From: Fibrivirga algicola
GTDB taxonomy: Bacteria > Bacteroidota > Bacteroidia > Cytophagales > Spirosomataceae
Direction: 5' to 3'
DNA: 64,000 nt
Assembly: GCF_011742925.1 (NCBI RefSeq)
Contig: NZ_WAEL01000007.1
Span: forward strand, 248,001 to 312,000
This document shows, piece by piece, positions 8,722 to 16,789 of the stretch. The translations under genes were made by a program, and so were the position numbers. The notes beneath the pieces are model-generated. The model worked only from the letters and a program-made list of their open reading frames with translations. It was not told where the DNA came from and made no database searches. Each line of letters begins with the position of its first letter. Position 1 is the stretch's first letter.

Positions 8722-10608
8722 ATGAAAGCGCTTTTAACCGGATCGTTCCTTCTCGTTTGCCTGTTTATCAACGCCAGCTTGGCGGTTGCTCAGGAGGGCC
8801 CCGTAACGGCCGCCACCAAACTGCCTGATCACCCCCGCCTGTTGCTCCTGGCCGGCGAAGAGCAGGCCATTCAGAAAACGATCAAGGCCGATCAGACCTG
8901 GTCCGCTATGCATCAGGCAATCGTGGCCGAGGCTGATGTGATGTCGAAGGCCCCGCTACTGGAACGGATCCTGACAGGTCGTCGGTTGCTCAGCATATCG
9001 CGCGAGGCCCTACGCCGGATTTTTACGCTGTCGTATGCCTACCGGCTCACGCAGCAACCAACGTACCTGAAGCGGGCCGAGCAGGAACTGCTGACCGTAG
9101 CGGCCTTCAGCGACTGGAACCCGTCTCACTTTCTCGACGTGGCCGAGATGACAATGGCCGTTGCTATTGGCTACGACTGGCTACATGGCGGTTTGCCTGA
9201 ATCGTCGCGCGCCACTATCCGTCAGGCGATACTGACAAAAGGGCTACAACCGTCGCTGGAATCAAAAAATAACAGTTGGCTGCGGGCTACCCACAACTGG
9301 AATCAGGTGTGTAACGCAGGCATTGCCTTCGGGGCAATGGCCATCTACGAAGACCAGCCCGAACTGGCCCGCAACCTGATCAACCGCGCCATCACGACCG
9401 TGAAACTGCCCATGGGCGACTACAAACCCAACGGCGGCTATCAGGAAGGCTACGGGTACTGGGGCTATGGGACCAGTTTCAACGTGTTGCTGATCAGTGC
9501 CCTCGAAAAAGCGCTTGGCAGTGATTTTGGCCTGACCAACATACCCGGCTTTATGCAAACGGCGGCTTTCATGGAAAATATGAGTGGCCCAACCGGAATT
9601 CCGTTTAACTACTCCGATTCGGGCGGCAGCGGTGAATTGCAGCCAGCCATGTTCTGGTTTGCCAACAAGCTGAAAGACCCGTCGTTGCTGATGGAGGAGC
9701 GCCGTCAACTGATGAACGTTCCGGCGACGAAGCACGTGAGAAACCGGCTGATTCCGGCTGTGATGATCTGGAGTGGTGGCCTCAAACTCGACAAACTAAA
9801 AGCCCCCGCCAACCTGATCTGGGTAGGGAGCGGTACCAATCCGGTGGGCATGATGCGCACCTCCTGGACCGATCCGTCCGCCATTTACGTAGGCCTGAAA
9901 ACCGGCTCGCCCAGCGTGAACCACGGCCATATGGATGTGGGGTCGTTTATTATGGATGCCGATGGCGTGCGGTGGGCGATGGATATGGGTATGGAAGAAT
10001 ACAACCCGCTGGAGGTTAACGGTGTAAAGCTGTGGGGCATGACCCAGGACTCAGAGCGGTGGACGGTGTTTCGATACAATAATTTCACGCACAACACATT
10101 GACTGTTAACGGAAAGTTGCAGCAGGTGAAAGGGTTCTCGTCCATTACCTCATCGTCTGCTGATCCCCGGTTCATGAACCTGACCACCGATCTGACGCCC
10201 GTTTACAGCGATCAGTTGGTGAAGGCCAATCGGGGCCTGGCCATCGTCAACAAAACCCATGTGGTGGTGCGGGATGAACTGCAAACCCGTTCCACCGAAA
10301 CAACGGTGCGCTGGACAATGGCCACTCCGGCTACCGTAACGATCGTGGGAGAGAACCGCGCCGAACTGACCAAAAATGGTAAAAAGCTAATTCTGCAAGT
10401 GCAGGAACCCGCCAGAGTAGTGATGAAAACCTGGCCAACGACGCCGTCGCGTAGTTTCGAAAATCCCAATACGGGTACCAGCCTGGTTGGGTTCGAGGTG
10501 GTGGTGCCCGCCAACTCAACCGCTGCTATGACCGTATTGCTGATTCCTGAGCAGGCGGGAAACGTGAAACCAACACCAGTGTTACCCCTCACGCAATGGC
10601 CAAAGTAG
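8722..10608 (+). CDS. Second heparinase II/III-like lyase, likely exo- or oligo-acting
   Basis: 628-residue lyase with signal peptide (cleavage near AVAQ). The ATG at 8722 is preferred over an upstream TTG (8671) because that TTG overlaps the end of the previous gene and would add residues before the signal peptide. The mature protein opens with LPDHPRLLLLAGEE, the HPRLL block seen in heparinase II/III and oligoalginate lyases. It then carries HNWNQVCNAGIAFG and NGGYQEGYGYWGYG in the toroid, and NHGHMDVGSFIMDADGVRW plus NNFTHNTLTVNGK in the beta-sandwich. It differs clearly from its neighbour at 6732, so this is not a simple duplication. Likely role: second lyase in the same uronan pathway, possibly acting on oligosaccharides (inference). 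Confidence 0.88.
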   Translation: MKALLTGSFLLVCLFINASLAVAQEGPVTAATKLPDHPRLLLLAGEEQAIQKTIKADQTWSAMHQAIVAEADVMSKAPLLERILTGRRLLSISREALRRIFTLSYAYRLTQQPTYLKRAEQELLTVAAFSDWNPSHFLDVAEMTMAVAIGYDWLHGGLPESSRATIRQAILTKGLQPSLESKNNSWLRATHNWNQVCNAGIAFGAMAIYEDQPELARNLINRAITTVKLPMGDYKPNGGYQEGYGYWGYGTSFNVLLISALEKALGSDFGLTNIPGFMQTAAFMENMSGPTGIPFNYSDSGGSGELQPAMFWFANKLKDPSLLMEERRQLMNVPATKHVRNRLIPAVMIWSGGLKLDKLKAPANLIWVGSGTNPVGMMRTSWTDPSAIYVGLKTGSPSVNHGHMDVGSFIMDADGVRWAMDMGMEEYNPLEVNGVKLWGMTQDSERWTVFRYNNFTHNTLTVNGKLQQVKGFSSITSSSADPRFMNLTTDLTPVYSDQLVKANRGLAIVNKTHVVVRDELQTRSTETTVRWTMATPATVTIVGENRAELTKNGKKLILQVQEPARVVMKTWPTTPSRSFENPNTGTSLVGFEVVVPANSTAAMTVLLIPEQAGNVKPTPVLPLTQWPK

Positions 10609-10656
10609 GTACGTTGATGACGGTCTGAAAAGGGTATTGTCCGTACATTCGCCCTG

Positions 10657-10704
10657 CCGTCTGCCCAATTAGCGGCGCTCAACCAGGCGTATCGGGGCAG
10701 ACGG
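10657..10704. repeat. Inverted repeat between lyase and kduD
   Basis: CCGTCTGCCC at 10657-10666 is mirrored by GGGCAGACGG at 10695-10704, with a 28-nt spacer, in the 147-bp gap after the lyase stop. There is no T-tract, so it is a weak terminator candidate; it may instead be an mRNA processing stem. Confidence 0.45.
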
Positions 10705-10755
10705 GCACATCTTCATTACCTCAGAACACTCGCTTAAACAGTCCTTTTCTCTACG

Positions 10756-11529
10756 ATGACCAACGTACTCAATTCATTTTCATTAGAAGGTAAACTCGCT
10801 TTAGTGACCGGCTGCAACCGGGGTATTGGTATGGCAATGGCCGAGGCACTGGCCGAAGCAGGTGCCGATATTATTGGTGTTTCGGCCAATCTGGCGGCAC
10901 AGGGAAGTGCCGTGGCGCAGGCTGTAGAGGCACTGGGTCGTCGGTTTTATGCCTACAAGGCTAATTTTGGGCAGCGCGACTCGCTCTACGCGTTTATCGA
11001 ACAGGTAAAGGCCGACCATCCGGTGATCGATATTCTGATCAACAACGCCGGCACCATTCTGCGCCAGCCCGCCGCCGAGCACTCAGACGCCTATTGGGAT
11101 GAAGTGATTGAAATCAACCAGAATGCACCGTTCATTCTTACCCGCGAAATCGGCAAACGCATGATCGAGCAGGGGAGTGGCAAGGTCATTTTCACGGCCT
11201 CGTTGCTGACCTTCCAGGGCGGCATTAACGTACCCGGCTACGCGGCCAGCAAGGGCGCCATCGGTAGCATGGTGAAGGCATTTGCCAACGAATGGGCTTC
11301 GAAAGGCATCAACGTAAATGCCATTGCCCCCGGCTACATCTCAACCGACAATACGGAAGCCCTGCGCGCCGATCCCGAACGCAGCCAGTCGATTTTGGGC
11401 CGTATTCCGGCCGGACGTTGGGGCGAACCCGCTGACTTCAAAGGCCCCGTCGTATTCCTGGCATCAGACGCCGCGAAGTACGTTCAGGGCACCGTCCTGA
11501 CCGTCGATGGTGGCTGGATGGGACGGTAA
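10756..11529 (+). CDS. kduD: 2-dehydro-3-deoxy-D-gluconate 5-dehydrogenase, SDR family
   Basis: 257-residue short-chain dehydrogenase closely matching KduD, which interconverts 2,5-diketo-3-deoxygluconate and 2-keto-3-deoxygluconate with NAD(H) and so channels unsaturated uronates from lyases toward KDG. Visible: the nucleotide loop GCNRGIG (19-25), NNAG (96-99), catalytic Ser149, Tyr162 and Lys166 in the conserved stretch TASLLTFQGGINVPGYAASK, then NAIAPGYISTDNTEALRAD, which is diagnostic for KduD. No signal peptide, so cytoplasmic. No KduI isomerase gene is visible in this window. Its place right after three lyase genes is the best evidence that the locus degrades a uronate polymer. A large hairpin at 11540 closes the gene. 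Confidence 0.93.
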   Translation: MTNVLNSFSLEGKLALVTGCNRGIGMAMAEALAEAGADIIGVSANLAAQGSAVAQAVEALGRRFYAYKANFGQRDSLYAFIEQVKADHPVIDILINNAGTILRQPAAEHSDAYWDEVIEINQNAPFILTREIGKRMIEQGSGKVIFTASLLTFQGGINVPGYAASKGAIGSMVKAFANEWASKGINVNAIAPGYISTDNTEALRADPERSQSILGRIPAGRWGEPADFKGPVVFLASDAAKYVQGTVLTVDGGWMGR

Positions 11530-11539
11530 ATTCGTAGGT

Positions 11540-11612
11540 TACAGTTTGCTGTTTACCGTTGCGCTGCCTGTCGATCAAACCCGGCCAGCGTAGCAGTAAA
11601 CAGCAAACTGTA
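11540..11612. terminator. Shared hairpin between convergent kduD and DUF1028 genes
   Basis: A 27-nt arm (11540-11566) pairs with 11586-11612 around a 19-nt loop. The outer 17 bp are perfect; the three inner mismatches are all transitions, allowing G:U pairs in RNA. It sits between the stop codons of two convergent genes, where a bidirectional terminator is expected. The T-tract is poor on both sides. Confidence 0.7.
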
Positions 11613-11616
11613 CACG

Positions 11617-12597
11617 TTATCTCACCAGTTGTGCCAGTTCGGCATCAGATACCGTCAGCAGGCCTACTTTCGGTAGACGGCGGGTGAGTTCGCGCCAGTT
11701 ACCGTCTTGAGCGTAAATGCTTTTGAGCATACCTACGGCTTTCGGAACCTGTTTGGTATTGGCCAGTGCAATCGCCGTCCAATACTGCATCTCCAGATTT
11801 TTTGGGAACAGCTTCATGGCGGCACCGTACAGGTCCATGGCGGCTTTCATGTCGTTTTTCTCCGTTGCCAGATCGCCATTGTTCATGTACTCGTAGGCGC
11901 GGTGGGTACGTAGCAGCCGCGCTAGTTCGGTGAGTGGCTGTTCCGCATCATCAACCCGCAGGTCTACCAGATGATTATCGTCCCAGGGCGTATCGCCCGC
12001 CTTGCCCTTCACCACCAGTAACACCGCCGATTGCCGCCCACGAATGTCGCCTCCCGCTGCCTGAGCGGCGTTGAGGGCGCTTACTACCCGTTCGGGAAGG
12101 GGTAACGACGCGTTTTTCTCGAACGCTGCCGCCATTGCGTCGGGCACGGTGTTGTTCAGCATCATGTTGGCCTGCACCGAATAGGTGGCGCCTTTCTTAT
12201 GGCCGGCAAAATCAATGCATTTGGTGCCCGTATGCACCGCCACGTTGCCTTTGGCATCGGCAATCGCCACCTGACGTACCTCCCGGCCCTCGTCGGTGCG
12301 GAGTAGCTCGTCGAGAGCTTCCTGAGCCGTTTTGCCGGATTTGAGCAGCTGGAGCCCACGCATCCCAAACGATTTATTGGTGAACGACTGGGTAGCCACC
12401 ACGCCAACGCCCGCTTCGCCCCACGATACCGACGTACCCACCGAAAACCAGTGACTTTGTACCCCGACGGCCAGATCCCCCGTTTTTTCGTCGCGGGCCA
12501 CAATCGAGAAGGTATGGGCAAAAGGATCCCCCTTTAGCGTGTGCTGGGCGTTGCCCCAAAACGGAATAGTTAAGAGAAGTAAGACAAGTTTACGCAT
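11617..12597 (-). CDS. DUF1028 domain protein, secreted, with TPR-like tail
   Basis: 326-residue protein with a signal peptide (MRKLVLLLLTIPFWGNAQ). Residues of about 25-230 form a DUF1028 domain, an Ntn-hydrolase-like family of unknown reaction: HTFSIVARDEKTGDLAVGVQSHWFSVGT and SWGEAGVGVVATQS are its typical N-terminal blocks, followed by IRGRQSAVLLV. The C-terminal 100 residues carry a TPR-like helix pair (AYEYMNNGDLATEKNDMKA, then KNLEMQYWTAIALAN). I chose the ATG at 12597 because the longer frame adds 18 residues ahead of the signal peptide. It is divergent from the nitrilase gene and convergent with kduD. A link to the neighbouring sugar locus is not shown. Confidence 0.85.
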   Translation of the reverse strand: MRKLVLLLLTIPFWGNAQHTLKGDPFAHTFSIVARDEKTGDLAVGVQSHWFSVGTSVSWGEAGVGVVATQSFTNKSFGMRGLQLLKSGKTAQEALDELLRTDEGREVRQVAIADAKGNVAVHTGTKCIDFAGHKKGATYSVQANMMLNNTVPDAMAAAFEKNASLPLPERVVSALNAAQAAGGDIRGRQSAVLLVVKGKAGDTPWDDNHLVDLRVDDAEQPLTELARLLRTHRAYEYMNNGDLATEKNDMKAAMDLYGAAMKLFPKNLEMQYWTAIALANTKQVPKAVGMLKSIYAQDGNWRELTRRLPKVGLLTVSDAELAQLVR

Positions 12598-12783
12598 CGG
12601 TTGCTGTGAGTTAAGTCCCCCAAAAATACGCGAATCGCGTTGACCCGGCACCCCCTATTGTTGGTAAATAGATATTGACCCGACAGACAGTGTCACGCAG
12701 TAGTGAACGCTCTTTTTCTGGCCAATCACGGTAGTCAGGAATTGTATTTTCCTTTCCAATGCAGGGATCATTTTACTCAGCCT

Positions 12784-13743
12784 ATGCAACACCTTAAAAT
12801 TGCCACCGCTCAATTTGAGCATGCCAGTGGCGATAAAGCGGCCAACCTGGCAATAATTCGGCAGTTGGCTGGCGAGGCTGCGCGGCAGGGCGCTCAGGTA
12901 GTTGCCTTTCATGAATGCTCCATAACGGGTTACACCTTTGCGCGGAACCTGACCAAAGCGCAACTGCTGGCCATTGCCGAGCGTATTCCAGACGGTGAGA
13001 GCATGCAGGCTTTACAGGCGATTGCGCAGGAGCACGACATCGTAGTACTGGCTGGGTTGTTCGAGAAAGATCAGGATGATCACCTATTCAAGGCGTATGT
13101 CTGTGTAGATAAGAACGGGTTGGTGGCTACGTATCGGAAGCTGCACCCGTTTATCAATCCGCACATTCAGCCCGGAAATCAGTACGTTGTGTTCGAGTTG
13201 CTTGGCTGGAAATGCGGCATTCTGATCTGTTACGACAACAACATTGTTGAGAATGTGCGCGCTACCGCCCTGCTGGGAGCCGACATTATTTTTATGCCCC
13301 ACGTGACCATGATGACGCCCTCGACTCGCCCCGGTGCAGGGTTTGCCGATCCGGCGTTATGGGCTAACCGGGAAAATGACCCTACCTCACTACGGCTGGA
13401 GTTCGATGGCCTGAAAGGGCGGGCGTGGCTGATGAAATGGCTACCCGCCCGCGCCTATGATAATGCCGTTTACGTGGTTTTCAGTAATGCGATCGGGATG
13501 GACGAAGACCAGTTGAAAAATGGCTGCTCGATGATTCTGGACCCCTTCGGCGATAGCCTGGCCGAATGCAGGCAGCTGGGTAATGACGTGGTAACGGCCA
13601 CGTGTACACCCGAAAAGTTACGTCAGGCCGGCGGTTATCGTTATCTTAAGGCCCGCCGCCCCGACCTCTACGCTGACATTATTGGTCAGCCGCACGAATC
13701 GGAGCAAAAGGTGGTCTGGCTCACGTCAGAATCAGCGACATAA
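12784..13743 (+). CDS. Nitrilase-superfamily amidohydrolase
   Basis: 319-residue cytoplasmic C-N hydrolase. The catalytic triad is visible: Glu44 in AFHECSITGY, Lys119 in YRKLHPF and Cys149 in GILICYDNN. The fold order is that of carbamoylputrescine amidase and related nitrilases, but it has an insert near 175-210 (STRPGAGFADPALWANREND) and I cannot name the substrate. The GTG at 12703 would add 27 poorly conserved-looking residues, so the ATG at 12784 (MQHLKIATAQFEHASGD) is preferred; nitrilases normally start just before this strand. The dienelactone hydrolase gene follows after 37 bases and is probably co-transcribed. Confidence 0.88.
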   Translation: MQHLKIATAQFEHASGDKAANLAIIRQLAGEAARQGAQVVAFHECSITGYTFARNLTKAQLLAIAERIPDGESMQALQAIAQEHDIVVLAGLFEKDQDDHLFKAYVCVDKNGLVATYRKLHPFINPHIQPGNQYVVFELLGWKCGILICYDNNIVENVRATALLGADIIFMPHVTMMTPSTRPGAGFADPALWANRENDPTSLRLEFDGLKGRAWLMKWLPARAYDNAVYVVFSNAIGMDEDQLKNGCSMILDPFGDSLAECRQLGNDVVTATCTPEKLRQAGGYRYLKARRPDLYADIIGQPHESEQKVVWLTSESAT

Positions 13744-13780
13744 TTACCTTTCCAGTCAACCCTGTTTATAAACCCCGATC

Positions 13781-14638
13781 ATGGATCAGCGCATCATTAA
13801 CCTCTTCGACGAGTACACCCACAAGCCGCTCAAACGCGACGATTTTTTGAAACGCCTGGCTAAACTGACGGGCAGTATGGCTGCCGCCATGACTGTATTG
13901 CCGCTCCTGGAAGTCAACTACGCGCAGGCGGCTACCGTAGCCCATACCGACGACCGTATCAAAACGGAGTCGATTACGTACCCAGGCGCCGACACAACCA
14001 TGAAAGGCTATCTGGCCCGTCCGGCGGCACCGGGTAAGTACCCTGCCGTGGTCGTGATTCACGAAAACAGGGGCCTTAACCCCCATATCGAAGACGTAAC
14101 CCGGCGCATGGCCCTGGCTGGCTTTGTGGCGCTGGCTCCCGATGCCCTCTCGGCCGCCGGTGGCACGCCAACCGATGAGACCCAAATGCGCGAACTGTTC
14201 GGGAAACTCGATGCAACCGCCACCCGCAACAACTTTGTAAAAGCCGTTGAGTACCTGAAAACACAGGCGAACAGTACCGGAAAAGTGGGTTGCGTTGGAT
14301 TTTGCTGGGGTGGAGCCATGGCGAATCAGCTCGCCATTCACGCGCCGGATCTAAAAGCCGCTGTGCCCTTCTACGGCCGCCAGCCCGATGCCGCCGACGT
14401 ACCCAAGATGAAAGCCGCCGTACAACTGCATTATGGTGGACTGGATGAGCGCGTCAACGCGGGCATTCCCGCCTACGAAGCTGCGTTGAAAGCCGCCGGT
14501 ATCCCTTACGAATTGTATATCTACGAAGGCGCTCAGCACGCGTTCAACAACGACACTGCGCCAACCCGTTACAACGAGGCTGCCGCTAAACTGGCCTGGG
14601 AGCGGACCACTAAATTCCTGAAAGAGAAACTGGTGTAA
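13781..14638 (+). CDS. Dienelactone hydrolase-family protein, exported
   Basis: 285-residue alpha/beta hydrolase of the carboxymethylenebutenolidase type. Triad: Cys175 in GFCWGGAM, Asp222 in GGLDERVN and His253 in GAQHAFNN; Glu95 in IHENRGLN is the residue that orients the Cys nucleophile in this family. The N-terminus (about 50 residues, RDDFLKRLAKLTGSMAAAM then LEVNYAQA) looks like a long export signal, possibly Tat-like but without a twin arginine. Family members hydrolyse dienelactones and other esters; the substrate here is unknown. It follows the nitrilase-family gene by 37 bases on the same strand. Confidence 0.87.
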   Translation: MDQRIINLFDEYTHKPLKRDDFLKRLAKLTGSMAAAMTVLPLLEVNYAQAATVAHTDDRIKTESITYPGADTTMKGYLARPAAPGKYPAVVVIHENRGLNPHIEDVTRRMALAGFVALAPDALSAAGGTPTDETQMRELFGKLDATATRNNFVKAVEYLKTQANSTGKVGCVGFCWGGAMANQLAIHAPDLKAAVPFYGRQPDAADVPKMKAAVQLHYGGLDERVNAGIPAYEAALKAAGIPYELYIYEGAQHAFNNDTAPTRYNEAAAKLAWERTTKFLKEKLV

Positions 14639-14673
14639 GTTGGTCTTCCGGTTTGCAGAAGAGTTACTAGTAT

Positions 14674-14780
14674 ACTGCTTTAGCCAGCTATTAATGACGG
14701 TTGAGTAGACCAGGAAGGGGGCAGCCAGTTACTGACTCATTTGGTGGACTTACCTCTCATCGGTAGCTGGCTATAGCAGT
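14674..14780. repeat. Long-range inverted repeat after the dienelactone hydrolase gene
   Basis: The 17-nt arm ACTGCTTTAGCCAGCTA (14674-14690) is mirrored at 14764-14780 with one mismatch, around a 73-nt spacer. It occupies the 283-bp gap before the sigma factor gene. No T-tract follows. It may be a structured 3' UTR or a palindromic element remnant. Confidence 0.5.
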
Positions 14781-14844
14781 TACCACACCTGAAGGCCGCC
14801 TACCTTAAAGTGGCCGGCAGTGTAGGTGCTTACCTCTTTTTGCG

Positions 14845-14876
14845 TTGTTTTCAGTACGATTAATTTTATATGTTTC
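14845..14876 (+). promoter_or_regulatory. Possible Bacteroidota-type promoter for the sigma-FecR genes
   Basis: TATGTTTC (14869-14876) matches seven of eight bases of the TAnnTTTG -7 element. A TTG at 14845-14847 lies 21 nt upstream, near the usual -33 spacing. The start codon is 46 nt downstream. It is offered as a candidate only. Confidence 0.4.
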
Positions 14877-14921
14877 TGGACGATACACTCGTTACTTACA
14901 GAAATGGCTTAGCAAGTTCAG

Positions 14922-15494
14922 GTGGACGAACAACAACTTTGGGCCGCTTTTCAGGCGGGAGATGAAGAGGCTTACACGCAATTATACCAACTACATATTC
15001 GGGCCATGTACCGCTATGGCATGAGCCTGGTGTCTGCTTCTGAAGCCTTTGTGCTGGACTGCGTGCACGATGTCTTTACCGAATTGTGGGCCAAACGCAC
15101 CCGGCTGTCGATTCCCGCCAACATTCGGCATTACCTGCTTCGGGCGCTCAAGAACCGGATCATGCACCTGCTCGAACGAAAAGAGCGCTACAACAAATCG
15201 CTGGACGAAACCGATTACGATGGCCTCTGGGCGGAGCCGAACGAGCTGGAGCTTCTGGAAGAACTGGAAGCGGCCAGCACCCGGCAGCAACGGCTTCAAC
15301 GGCTCATTGCCCAGCTTCCGCCCCGGCAACAGGAGGCGCTGAAACTCCGCTTTGTCGAAAACATGGACTATAACCAGATCGGCGAGGTGCTGGATGTGAA
15401 TCAGCAGTCGGCTAAAAACCTGGTTTTCCGGGCCGTAGAGAAGCTGCGGGGCTGGATTATTCTTCCTTTTTTAACTTTTTCTACTTTTTTTTAG
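14922..15494 (+). CDS. ECF RNA polymerase sigma-70 factor, Bacteroidetes SusC-linked type
   Basis: 190-residue ECF sigma factor. Region 2 spans roughly residues 5-85 (AFQAGDEEAYTQLYQLH, then DCVHDVFTELWAKR). Region 4 spans 125-180 (LIAQLPPRQQEALKLRFVENMDY, NQIGEVLDVNQQSAKNLVFRA). The start must be GTG at 14922: an in-frame TAG at 14910 lies just upstream. The extreme C-terminus (IILPFLTFSTFF) is encoded by a T-rich run. With FecR 55 bases downstream and an STN-domain SusC after that, this is the standard three-part surface-signalling switch in which substrate binding at SusC releases the sigma factor. Confidence 0.94.
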   Translation: MDEQQLWAAFQAGDEEAYTQLYQLHIRAMYRYGMSLVSASEAFVLDCVHDVFTELWAKRTRLSIPANIRHYLLRALKNRIMHLLERKERYNKSLDETDYDGLWAEPNELELLEELEAASTRQQRLQRLIAQLPPRQQEALKLRFVENMDYNQIGEVLDVNQQSAKNLVFRAVEKLRGWIILPFLTFSTFF

Positions 15495-15549
15495 GATTAA
15501 GTGAGTACGCTTTTGAAGTCCTGTCATCTACTGACAAATTCAATCGCTA

Positions 15550-16656
15550 GTGGCGCACTTATACGAGCACTTTTCATCGGCCGATTTTCTAACGGACGAT
15601 GCCTTCGTGACACATCAGCTTGGGCCAACGCCCCAAACTACCCGGTTTTGGGCAGATTGGCTGGCGCAGCATCCGCATCGGCAGGGCGAGTACCAGCAGG
15701 CTATCGAGTTGTTGGCCGCTATTCGGCTGGGACTGACCGAGTATGCTGAAACACAGATACCTGAGGAGACGATTCGCCTGTTACTTGTCCGGATTAAACA
15801 GACAAACGCGCAGGTACGTCCGCTTGGCGGGGCTGCACGCCGGTTGAACTGGGGGCGTTGGGCGGCCGCAGCGGCACTTGTTCTGGCGGTGGGTGGTGGC
15901 GTCTGGTGGCAGATTGCGCATCGCACCACGCCTTACGAACAGCAGCTAGCCACCTTGCCCACTGCTTTCACCGAACAGGTAAACACTACCCAACAGGGGC
16001 AAACCATTCACCTGCCCGATAAGTCGGTGGTTACGCTCGCCCCAAACAGCCGGCTGAGTTACCCCGCCGATTTTGGCCAGCGGAACCGGTTTGTGTACCT
16101 GTCTGGCGAAGCAACGTTTGCCGTGACCAAAAACAGCGCCAAGCCCTTCCTGGTGCATGCCAACGAGGTGGTTACCAAAGTGGTTGGGACCAAGTTCACG
16201 GTGCGGGCGTTTGCCGGTGAAAACAGGGTGCATGTGCAGGTGCAGTCCGGTCAGGTATCCGTGTACCGCAATGATCCGACAGGCTCGTTGGTGCGGCAAA
16301 AAGGCGTAATGCTGCTGCCCAACCAGCAGGTGGTTTTCAACCGCGAGACCGATCAGTTCGATAAGATGCTGGTCGATTCGCCCGTGATCCTTGCCAGTCC
16401 AACCAAACAGAAAAAAGCGCCCGCATTCGTCTACAACGATACGCCGATACCGCAGGTGCTGCAAGAGCTGACAGAGGCGTATGGCGTTGATATTCGCTAC
16501 AATAAAGAAGCACTGGCCAACTGCCAGCTGAACTCATCGATGGCCAGCGAATCGTTCGAGCAAAAGCTGGGTATCGTGTGCGCCACCATCGGGGCGTCCT
16601 ACGAAATTATTGATGGACAGATAGTTATAAACGGTGGCGGCTGTCAGCAACCCTAA
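15550..16656 (+). CDS. FecR-family anti-sigma factor
   Basis: 368-residue inner-membrane anti-sigma regulator. An N-terminal cytoplasmic helical part (1-100) is followed by one membrane segment (RWAAAAALVLAVGGGVWWQI, 103-122), a periplasmic FecR domain (about 150-265, with GQTIHLPDKSVVTLAPNSRL and FVYLSGEATFAV) and a C-terminal DUF4974 domain (YNDTPIPQVLQELTEAYGV onward) that is expected to contact the STN domain of the partner SusC. The GTG at 15550 is the only plausible start: TGA codons at 15502, 15514 and 15532 precede it in frame. Both sigma and anti-sigma genes thus use GTG starts. Confidence 0.93.
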   Translation: MAHLYEHFSSADFLTDDAFVTHQLGPTPQTTRFWADWLAQHPHRQGEYQQAIELLAAIRLGLTEYAETQIPEETIRLLLVRIKQTNAQVRPLGGAARRLNWGRWAAAAALVLAVGGGVWWQIAHRTTPYEQQLATLPTAFTEQVNTTQQGQTIHLPDKSVVTLAPNSRLSYPADFGQRNRFVYLSGEATFAVTKNSAKPFLVHANEVVTKVVGTKFTVRAFAGENRVHVQVQSGQVSVYRNDPTGSLVRQKGVMLLPNQQVVFNRETDQFDKMLVDSPVILASPTKQKKAPAFVYNDTPIPQVLQELTEAYGVDIRYNKEALANCQLNSSMASESFEQKLGIVCATIGASYEIIDGQIVINGGGCQQP

Positions 16657-16789
16657 GTTCGACGTGTATATACTGCCTGTTTCTATTTAGTGAAGGCCAG
16701 GTACGTGCCAATAGCCTTCTTCCAGCCAACTTATAGTGATTGCCAACTGGCTTTCCTGAACGTCTTACCTGATTAAACTGATCAACTAT

